From Acidimicrobiaceae bacterium (lineage in GTDB: Bacteria; Actinomycetota; Acidimicrobiia; Acidimicrobiales; Palsa-688): a DNA stretch of 18,426 bases. The stretch is taken from assembly GCA_030838025.1 (NCBI GenBank), contig JAUTXM010000519.1, forward strand, positions 1 through 18,426, given 5' to 3'. The notes under the pieces are model-generated. The model had not been told where the DNA came from and ran no database searches. It worked only from the letters and a program-made list of their open reading frames with translations. This document shows positions 6,675-11,973 of this stretch, piece after piece. The translations under genes and the position numbers were made by a program. Numbering within the stretch: the stretch's first letter is position 1; each line of letters begins with the position of its first letter.

Positions 6675-8369
6675 ATGATTCCCGCTGTCGGGCACGTGGT
6701 GAAAGTTTCTCGTCGTCATTTGTCGCAACGCGCCATTCATATACGTGGACGCGGAGTTAGACGCTTTCGTGTACTTATGGCTGTTGCGTCGGTGACCGTG
6801 GGCCTCGGTGCAGGAGTGGGCATGGCGCGAGCCGGCGCCATGCCAGCGGATGCGAGCAGCCCCACGGGCGCTGACAGCGGGTCGGCGCCCCAGTTGACCG
6901 TCACCGCGTCGGGGTCGACGAGTGTCGGGCTTCAGGTGTTCGCCAACGTCAACTTTGGCGGGTCGACGAATCCGACGGGCAGCTTGGCCTTCTCCCTGTT
7001 CGGGGCGAGCGACCCAACGTGTATGTCGTCGCCGGTGTACACCTCGACCGTGGCAGTGACCGGGACGTCGGTCAACTCGGGTCGCTATTCGACGAGCTTG
7101 GCGGGCACCTACCGTTGGGAGGCCACATACAGCGGCGATACCAGCAACGGCCCCGCCGGCCCGACCGCGTGCACGGCCTCCTCGGCTGCGGTGGTCGTTT
7201 CCAAGGCCAGTTCCTACACCTTGCTCACCGCCGCCGCGCCGTCCGGGGGGACCATCCGGGCCTCCGTGGCCGTGTCGGGCCTCAACCCGACGGGTACGAC
7301 GACGTTCTCGCTGACGCCTCCCGGCGACATGTTCTGCTCCACGACCCCGGTATTCACCTCGACGGTCTCGGTGAACGGAGCGGGAACGTACTGGTCGGCG
7401 CCCTATACCCCGACCGTGGGCGGCCAGTACAAGTGGCGGGTGAGCTATAGCGGCGACTTCAACAACATGGCCAGCCCGATGACGTCGTGCCTCGATGCCA
7501 ACGCCGCCGTGACGGTGCCCACCCCGCCATCGGGCGCCACGTTCAGCTATCCCGCCGACGGCCAGACCAACGTGGACACCACGACGCCGTTCACGTGGGG
7601 CGCGTTCGCATCGGCACAGGGGTACCGGATCACCATCGGGACCAATCCCCTCGGTTCTGACCTGGCCGACTCCGGGGCATTGGCCGCCAACCAGACCAGC
7701 TACCTGGTGCCCGCCCTGCCCACCGGCAAGTCCCTCAATGGTGCGCTGTACACCGAAGTCAACGGGAGCTGGGCCGGGTACAAGGCCATCACCTTCACCG
7801 CCGCCGCCGGTCGGGCGACGATGACCTACCCGGTCGACGGCCAGACCAACGTGGACACCGCGGTGCCCTTCCGTTGGCAGACGATCCCGCAGGCACAGGG
7901 ATATGTCGTAAGCATCGGGACCACCTTCGCCGGCGCGGACCTGGTGTGGAGCGGCGTGCTCCCCGCGACGCAGTCCTCGTTCCTGATTCCCGCCCTTCCG
8001 GCCGGGCCGCTGTCGGTGACGCTGTACACCAAGGCCAACGGCTCGTGGTACAGCTATCAGGTCATAGGCATCACCGCCATCCCCACGGAGGCCGGGTTGA
8101 CCTCGCCGACGAGCGGGCAGACCAACGTCAACCCCAATGGGGCGTTCACGTGGACGACCGTGAGCGGCGTGGAGGGATACACGTTGTGGGTCAAAGTGGC
8201 CGCGACCGGCGCCGACCTGTTCGACAGCGGAATGCTTCCCGCCACGCAGTCTTCGGTGAGCGCCCCCGCCCTTCCGGCAGGCCAGACGCTGTCGGCCATC
8301 CTGTTCACGCTGCGCAATGGCGCCTGGACGTACCAGGCCTTCAGCTACACCACCGCTGCCGGCCACTGA
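6675..8369 (+). CDS. secreted Ig-like/fibronectin-like repeat protein
   Basis: The product has an Arg-rich N-terminus, a hydrophobic core at residues about 33-50 and likely signal-peptidase cleavage near ARA-G or ADA-S (53-60). Two bacterial Ig-like domains follow (about 72-174 and 175-282). Both have the TSTV...GxYxW...YSGDxxN pattern and each has one widely spaced Cys pair (C116/C166 and C221/C272), which probably forms a disulfide outside the cell. Three repeats of about 92 residues come next (from about 290, 383 and 475), each with GQTNV near the start, then PFxW, GADLxxSG, LPATQSS, PALPAG and LYTxxNGxW. No LPXTG signal, transmembrane anchor or catalytic motif is visible, so it is probably released or bound non-covalently to the surface. 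ATG 6675 is chosen because a strong ribosome-binding region precedes it. Function is unknown; adhesion or a surface layer role is a guess. Confidence 0.88.
   Translation: MIPAVGHVVKVSRRHLSQRAIHIRGRGVRRFRVLMAVASVTVGLGAGVGMARAGAMPADASSPTGADSGSAPQLTVTASGSTSVGLQVFANVNFGGSTNPTGSLAFSLFGASDPTCMSSPVYTSTVAVTGTSVNSGRYSTSLAGTYRWEATYSGDTSNGPAGPTACTASSAAVVVSKASSYTLLTAAAPSGGTIRASVAVSGLNPTGTTTFSLTPPGDMFCSTTPVFTSTVSVNGAGTYWSAPYTPTVGGQYKWRVSYSGDFNNMASPMTSCLDANAAVTVPTPPSGATFSYPADGQTNVDTTTPFTWGAFASAQGYRITIGTNPLGSDLADSGALAANQTSYLVPALPTGKSLNGALYTEVNGSWAGYKAITFTAAAGRATMTYPVDGQTNVDTAVPFRWQTIPQAQGYVVSIGTTFAGADLVWSGVLPATQSSFLIPALPAGPLSVTLYTKANGSWYSYQVIGITAIPTEAGLTSPTSGQTNVNPNGAFTWTTVSGVEGYTLWVKVAATGADLFDSGMLPATQSSVSAPALPAGQTLSAILFTLRNGAWTYQAFSYTTAAGH
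7542..8369 (+). repeat. three protein repeats of about 92 residues
   Basis: Units begin near 7542, 7821 and 8091-8097 and share (D/S)GQTNV(D/N), PFxW, LPATQSS(F/V) and PALP(A/T)G at the same spacing. They look like successive duplications of one beta-sandwich module, now diverged at the DNA level. Confidence 0.8.
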
Positions 8370-8421
8370 CGCGGCGCCACTCGGCCCAAAGTGTCGGCCG
8401 GATCCCTGCGTCCGGGGGCGG

Positions 8422-8427
8422 TACCAT
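8422..8427 (+). promoter_or_regulatory. possible -10 element for tRNA-Ala
   Basis: GG-TACCAT fits the TAnnnT pattern about 28 bp before the mature tRNA end. The -35 position is not recognisable, so this is weak. Confidence 0.3.
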
Positions 8428-8454
8428 CCTGACCTGCACAGACACCCCGGTCCG

Positions 8455-8530
8455 GGGGACGTAGCTCAGTGGCTAGAGCACCTGCTTTGCACGCAGGGGG
8501 TCGTGGGTTCGAGTCCCATCGTCTCCACCA
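8455..8530 (+). tRNA. tRNA-Ala (anticodon UGC), CCA encoded
   Basis: A complete cloverleaf is visible. The acceptor stem GGGGACG (8455-8461) pairs with CGTCTCC (8520-8526), including a G-U at the third pair (8457/8524), the classic identity element of tRNA-Ala. The D-arm is GCTC...GAGC. The anticodon stem CCTGC/GCAGG encloses TTTGCAC, giving anticodon TGC at 8488-8490. The T-arm is GTGGG-TTCGAGT-CCCAT. The discriminator is A8527 and CCA is encoded at 8528-8530. Confidence 0.97.
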
Positions 8531-8602
8531 CCACCCACCACCCACCACACTCGACTCGCTCTTGGGGTCGAAGCGCGTGGGGTCGGCCGGACCGGCGCTG
8601 CG

Positions 8603-8620
8603 CCGCGGTTCCGACCGCGG
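8603..8620 (+). terminator. possible tRNA terminator hairpin
   Basis: CCGCGGT (8603-8609) and ACCGCGG (8614-8620) form a perfect 7-bp stem around loop TCCG. It can be extended outward by several wobble or Watson-Crick pairs. It lies between the tRNA and the next gene. There is no T-run, so a terminator role is inferred. Confidence 0.35.
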
Positions 8621-8664
8621 TGTGGCAGCCTGGCAACCAAACCCTCGACGTGGAGGAGGACGGT

Positions 8665-8940
8665 ATGTACGCAGCTGTCGTGACGGTGACGATTGACGAA
8701 GGCAAGGACTCCGAGGCGCAGCAGATGCTCAAGGACGTGGTCATCCCGATGGTCAAGGGCTCGGCCGGATTCGTCGCCGGGTACTGGCTTGCGCCACAAG
8801 GTGACAAGGGGTGGTCGATCGCGATGTTCGACACCGAGGACAACGCCCGGGCCGCGGCACCGCCGGAAGGCATGCGACCCCCCGGCGCGCCCGTTGTTGT
8901 CGATCACGTCGAGTTCCGCGAGGTCATCGCGTCCGCTTAG
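8665..8940 (+). CDS. small ABM-like dimeric alpha/beta-barrel protein
   Basis: The 91-aa product begins MYAAVVTVTIDEGKD and shows the pattern of a ferredoxin-like alpha/beta-barrel subunit: a strand, a long helix (EAQQMLKDVVIPMVKG), then GFVAGYWLAP, WSIAMFDTEDNA and a terminal VDHVEFREV strand. Antibiotic-biosynthesis-monooxygenase-like proteins and stress-responsive barrel proteins look like this and usually dimerise. No cofactor or catalytic residues can be assigned. The start is well supported by GGAGGAGGA at 8652-8660, four nt before the ATG. It stands alone after the tRNA gene and converges on the flotillin gene. Confidence 0.85.
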   Translation: MYAAVVTVTIDEGKDSEAQQMLKDVVIPMVKGSAGFVAGYWLAPQGDKGWSIAMFDTEDNARAAAPPEGMRPPGAPVVVDHVEFREVIASA

Positions 8941-8965
8941 AGGTGGCCCAGGCGGTCTTTTTGGG

Positions 8966-9017
8966 GGGAGCCGGAGTACAAACTGTCGTGGGGACGACAC
9001 TTTGTACTCCGGCCCCC
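8966..9017. terminator. long hairpin between convergent genes
   Basis: GCCGGAGTACAAA (8970-8982) and TTTGTACTCCGGC (9001-9013) are exact inverted repeats. Inside them, after one C-C mismatch, TGTCGT (8984-8989) pairs with ACGACA (8994-8999) around a GGGG loop. Three more G-C pairs extend the base beyond one mismatch (8966-8968 with 9015-9017). It probably ends transcription from both sides, but the required T-run is missing: the T5 at about 8958-8962 lies 5' of the stem. A protein-binding dyad is an alternative. Confidence 0.6.
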
Positions 9018-9078
9018 GGCCGTGCCCCCGGCCGTGCCTCCCGCCGGGGCCTCCCGCCGGCGCCTCCCGCCCGGGCCG
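9014..9078. repeat. short GC-rich direct repeats
   Basis: After the hairpin, CCCCCGGCCGTGC occurs twice in a row and CTCCCGCCGG-like units recur up to about 9075. This is low-complexity intergenic DNA ahead of the flotillin stop, with no coding signal. Confidence 0.5.
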
Positions 9079-9119
9079 CTCGCCCGCTCGCCTGACCCTG
9101 CCTCCGCCGACCCTCGTCC

Positions 9120-10346
9120 CTAGGTCGTAGCCGGCGCGCTTGCTCCGCCCGGGCGGCTGCTCGCTTGCACGGTCGTCGCGCCGTTCCCGGCCGCGCCGGT
9201 GGTACTGCCGGTGGCCTTCTTCAAGGCGTCCAGTATCGACATCCCCTGGCCAACCAGGCCGACCAGCACCTCGTTCACACCCTCGGTGCCATTGAGGATG
9301 GTGAGGTTGGATCCGGCCAGGCCTCGGGCGGCGGCCTCGACCAATGCCGGGAGCGACTCGATGATCCGGTTGGCCGCGATCAGCTCCTGGTTGCCCTGAC
9401 GCAGCGATTCCGCCCGAGCGGTGTTGGCGGCCGCCTGCGCTTCGGCGGTCGTCCGCTCGGCGTACGCCGCGCCGTCGGCGACGAACTTGGCCTGGTCGCG
9501 CTGGGCCTCGGCAATCGTCCGCTGCCGGTAGGCCTCCGCATCCGCGGGCCGACGCACGTCGGCCTCGAGGCGCTGGGCTGCCAGTTCGGCCTGGCGCTGA
9601 GCCAGCTTGGTCTGTTCGCTGATGACGTCTTGCGAAGCCTTGGCCGCGGCCAAAGGGCCCGCCTGGGCCGCGGCCGCCCGCGCCTGCTCGGTCTCCGCTG
9701 CGAACCCGGCGGTTTTGATGGCGACATCGCGCTCGTACTCGGCCTTCAGGGCCATGGCCTCTTGCTCGCGCTGGGTGGCTTCCTGGTCGGCTTTGGCCTG
9801 GGCGATGCGAGCCTGGCTGGCGACTGCCGCCGCGTGGGGCGCGGCCAGGTTGTTGATGTAGTTGGTGTTGTCCTCGATCTCCTGGATCTGCAGGGCATCG
9901 ACCACGATGCCGAGCTTCTCCATCTCGGCGTGGCTCCCGTCTTTGATCTCCTGGGCGACGCGGTCACGCTCACGGATGATTTGCTCCACCGTGAGGCCGC
10001 CGATGATGGAGCGCAGGTGGCCCGCGAACACCCGTCCCACCAACTCCTCGACCCGGTTCTGCTCGGCCAAGAAACGGCGGGCCGCGTTAGCGATCGACAC
10101 TGGATCGTCGCCCACCTTGAACACCGCGACCGCCCGCACGTTCAGCCGGATGCCTTGGATCGTGATGCACTCCTCGACGATCTCGGCCTCGCGAAGCGCG
10201 AGCGACAGGATCCGCGCCTTCTGCTTGATGGGCAAGACGAACGTGCCGTGCCCGGTGACGATGCGGAACTGGGTCTCTTGGACTTGACGCTTCGATCCGG
10301 AGATCAGCAGCGCTTCATTGGGAGCGGGAACATGCCAGAAAAACAT
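9120..10346 (-). CDS. flotillin-like SPFH-domain protein
   Basis: The 408-aa product has an SPFH/Band-7 domain (about 5-185: NEALLISGSKRQ, FVLPIKQKARILSL, VKIGDD-type VFKVGDDPVSI, QEIKDGSHAEMEKLGI). A long Ala/Glu/Gln-rich coiled coil follows (about 190-340), then a flotillin-type C-terminus (IIESLPALVEAAARGL, GTEGVNEVLVGLVGQGMSIL). Flotillins scaffold membrane microdomains. The usual N-terminal membrane hairpin is absent: the protein starts MFFWHVPAPNEALL directly at the SPFH domain. An in-frame TAA only 24 nt upstream (10371-10373, the stop of the neighbouring gene) rules out a longer N-terminus. AAGGGGG (plus-strand 10356-10362) lies 9 nt before the ATG. It is transcribed with the NfeD-like gene. 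Membrane attachment by acylation or through a partner is inference. Confidence 0.94.
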   Translation of the reverse strand: MFFWHVPAPNEALLISGSKRQVQETQFRIVTGHGTFVLPIKQKARILSLALREAEIVEECITIQGIRLNVRAVAVFKVGDDPVSIANAARRFLAEQNRVEELVGRVFAGHLRSIIGGLTVEQIIRERDRVAQEIKDGSHAEMEKLGIVVDALQIQEIEDNTNYINNLAAPHAAAVASQARIAQAKADQEATQREQEAMALKAEYERDVAIKTAGFAAETEQARAAAAQAGPLAAAKASQDVISEQTKLAQRQAELAAQRLEADVRRPADAEAYRQRTIAEAQRDQAKFVADGAAYAERTTAEAQAAANTARAESLRQGNQELIAANRIIESLPALVEAAARGLAGSNLTILNGTEGVNEVLVGLVGQGMSILDALKKATGSTTGAAGNGATTVQASSRPGGASAPATT

Positions 10347-10370
10347 TTTGGGAGACCCCCTTGGGTCGGG

Positions 10371-10580
10371 TTACGGAAAGGGTGTGACGATTACCGAGCG
10401 AGCCGAGGTCGTCTCCACGACGAGTACTCGCGCGTGCTTTTCGATCGGTTCGTCGGACCACGCGGCGAACGCTTCGGTGCCACCGCGCACCGGCAACAGC
10501 ACCTCACCTGGCCCGTCGGGGGGGATCGGTACTGTCACCCGCCCGATGACTCCGACCAAGTTCGCGGCGTCAGCCGACAC
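10371..10580 (-). CDS. mini NfeD-like OB-fold protein
   Basis: This product is short, 69 aa from GTG 10580. It reads VGVIGRVTVPIP-PDGPGEVLLPVRGG-TEAFAAWSDEPIEKHARVLVVE-SARSVIVTPF, the pattern of the NfeD C-terminal OB-fold. NfeD-family proteins are regular partners of flotillins, and this gene ends 24 nt before the flotillin start. Normal NfeD proteins carry two or three transmembrane helices before the OB-fold, which are missing here. GTG 10580 is favoured because AAGGCGG precedes it. ATG 10661 (96 aa) and ATG 10691 (106 aa) are in frame but lack a Shine-Dalgarno and would add only a basic, non-hydrophobic stretch. The frame continues open far upstream antisense-like into the lipoprotein gene, which I treat as chance. 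Confidence 0.72.
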   Translation of the reverse strand: MSADAANLVGVIGRVTVPIPPDGPGEVLLPVRGGTEAFAAWSDEPIEKHARVLVVETTSARSVIVTPFP

Positions 10581-10738
10581 GTCCGACCGCCTTGCTCGCC
10601 TGTTGGCGATTCGTACACCCTGTGATTCCCACTGTACCGATCGGCCGTTCTGTGGCGGCATGCGTCGATCCAAAGGGACATGCGGCGTCATCCGGCGCGC
10701 CAAGCCAATCGCGCTCGGCCCCAGCTCAGCCCTCAGCC

Positions 10739-11305
10739 TCAGCCCGCCGACACCATCACGGTGACTGCGTACGAGCCATTGGCGCCGGTGCAGGCCATCG
10801 CTTCTCCGCAGGTGGTTCGGGCGGCAAGGATCCGCGTCTGACCGGCCCCGACCGCCTTGTAGGTCGCCGAAGCGGTGCCACAGCCCCCTCCCGGGATGCA
10901 CGGAGTCGAGGGCGCGATGCGCACTGAGCCGACCTGTTGGACGACCGTGGCGTTGGGTGCGGTAGGGAATCCCCAGTACGTGCTGGCGAGGACCACGACG
11001 ATGGTGGTCCCCTTGGTCACCACGATCGTCGTCCCGTTGTCCTTGTCGGTCAGCTGGATGGTGCCCGAGACGGCTGGCCTCGTCGTGACGGTTGCCGCCG
11101 CCCGCGTCGTGGCGGTCGTGCTCGTTGACCGGGTCGAGGGCGTCGTGGGCGCGCCCGCCACGGTCGTACTCGTAGCAACGGTGGTCGCGACCGTCGTCGT
11201 GGTCGTCGTCACGCTCGACCCCGTAGAGGTACTCGACCCGCAGCCGGCCAGCAGAACGGCGGGTATCAGCAAGCTGGGGGCAAGGATCGCAAGCCGTCTG
11301 ATCAC
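10739..11305 (-). CDS. lipoprotein with chagasin (I42)-like domain
   Basis: The N-terminus is a lipoprotein signal, MIRRLAILAPSLLIPAVLLAGC, with lipobox LAGC and lipidated C22. A Thr/Ser/Ala-rich linker follows (about 24-78), typical of actinobacterial surface lipoproteins. The C-terminal domain (about 80-188) has TIQLTDKDNGTTIVVTKGTT, WGFPTAPN and a Cys-containing end (TPCIPGGGCGTASATYKAVGAGQTRI, then TTCGEAMACTG). This resembles the chagasin/I42 cysteine-protease-inhibitor-like beta-barrel found in many actinobacterial lipoproteins. Real inhibitor activity is unproven. The start is GTG 11305 with no clear Shine-Dalgarno. It lies 158 nt upstream of the NfeD-like gene on the same strand, so cotranscription is possible but not shown. 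Confidence 0.82.
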   Translation of the reverse strand: MIRRLAILAPSLLIPAVLLAGCGSSTSTGSSVTTTTTTVATTVATSTTVAGAPTTPSTRSTSTTATTRAAATVTTRPAVSGTIQLTDKDNGTTIVVTKGTTIVVVLASTYWGFPTAPNATVVQQVGSVRIAPSTPCIPGGGCGTASATYKAVGAGQTRILAARTTCGEAMACTGANGSYAVTVMVSAG

Positions 11306-11395
11306 ACTGCAATCGACGGTACCAGGCAGATTTCCCTCTACGGCGGCGCGTCAGATTCAAATCAGATTCGAAGGGATGGATTGACCGCCGATTGC

Positions 11396-11424
11396 TTGAC
11401 AGCACAAGTACCTACGGGTACAAC
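11396..11424 (+). promoter_or_regulatory. sigma70-like promoter before a gene remnant
   Basis: A perfect TTGACA (11396-11401) is followed by a 17-bp spacer and TACAAC (11419-11424). GAAGGGA at 11448-11454 lies six nt before an in-frame TTG at 11461, so the signals for expression precede the remnant reading frame. Confidence 0.45.
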
Positions 11425-11460
11425 GGCGGCAACCAGGCGTTACATCTGAAGGGACAACGA

Positions 11461-11639
11461 TTGAGGCTTGAGCGCTGCGCCGTCAACCCCGTCTCGGGCA
11501 CCTTGCTGCTGAGCAACAACACCCATGGGGTCGAGGCCATCGGCAACACCGTCGGTGCGCTTGGTGCCACCGGCAACTCCGTCCCGGCCCCGACCCGGGC
11601 GACGTGACAACCATCGCCGGCATCATCATCAGTCACTGA
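11461..11639 (+). pseudogene. frameshifted remnant of a surface repeat protein
   Basis: The frame from TTG 11461 reads RLERCAVNPVSGTLLLSNN, then THGVEAIGNTVGALGATGNS, and stops at TGA 11605-11607. Shifting frame at about 11583 gives PGPDPGDVTTIAGIIISH, ending at TGA 11637-11639, which continues the same style better than the in-frame end (VPAPTRAT). The NN/GNT/GNS pattern is that of a right-handed beta-helix or similar surface repeat. I read this as the decayed C-terminus of such a gene, or as a gene with a one-base sequencing error. A genuine 49-aa small protein starting at TTG 11461 is the alternative. The family is not certain. Confidence 0.45.
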
Positions 11640-11652
11640 GGGGGCAGCTTGT

Positions 11653-11690
11653 GCGGTGCCGGCTGGCCGAGGCGGGCCAGCCGGCACTGC
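11653..11690. terminator. 16-bp hairpin after the remnant
   Basis: Bases 11653-11668 pair with 11675-11690 over 16 bp, with a single G-T wobble, around loop GAGGCG. No T-run follows. It sits 14 nt after the remnant stop, so a terminator role is likely but unproven. Confidence 0.5.
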
Positions 11691-11973
11691 CGCGCCCGCA
11701 AGCCCGCCAGCCCGCCAGCCCGCACCGCGCCCACCGGCTATGCCCGGTCACCGCCTTGACCAGGGAGTAACCTGCTCCCCGGCGGATACGGTCGTGGTGA
11801 CTCGGTGCCGCCCTGCTGGAGTAATTGGAAACGTTCCGTCAGCTTCTTCCAGGAACCGCAACCCTCCACGTCGCTGGCGGGTCAGAACGCACGGCCGACG
11901 AACGCTCGTCCCGACGCTCCACCCCACCCACCGCCGGTGACCTAACCGGTGCAACCGGCTCAACCACAACCTG
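11691..11973. other. intergenic region upstream of the MBOAT gene
   Basis: No gene is supported here. The region has cccgccag direct repeats at about 11703-11720, a small GGGAG/CTCCC stem at about 11763-11779, and two nearby dyads, GGAA-ACG-TTCC (11827-11837) and TTCC-A-GGAA (11847-11855), which could bind a regulator. Repeated aaccgg/ccggt motifs occur at about 11934-11960. No convincing -35/-10 pair was found for the MBOAT gene, and its ATG has no Shine-Dalgarno. Confidence 0.35.

Noticed and set aside
6657..8366. 569-residue open frame antisense to the secreted repeat protein
   Set aside because: Composition is Arg/Gly/His-rich with no recognisable domain or start site, whereas the plus strand has a signal peptide, repeats and a strong ribosome-binding region. 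It is a GC-driven shadow.
8528..8550. CACC repeats after the tRNA as an integration (att) site
   Set aside because: No integrase or second copy of the tRNA 3' end is present in the window.
8317..8664. N-terminal extension of the ABM-like protein
   Set aside because: It would run through the tRNA gene; the ATG at 8665 has an excellent Shine-Dalgarno.
10581..11405. Longer version (344 residues) of the NfeD-like gene
   Set aside because: The upstream part overlaps the lipoprotein gene in another frame and reads as His/Arg/Asp noise. Only the last 70 or so codons look like an OB-fold.
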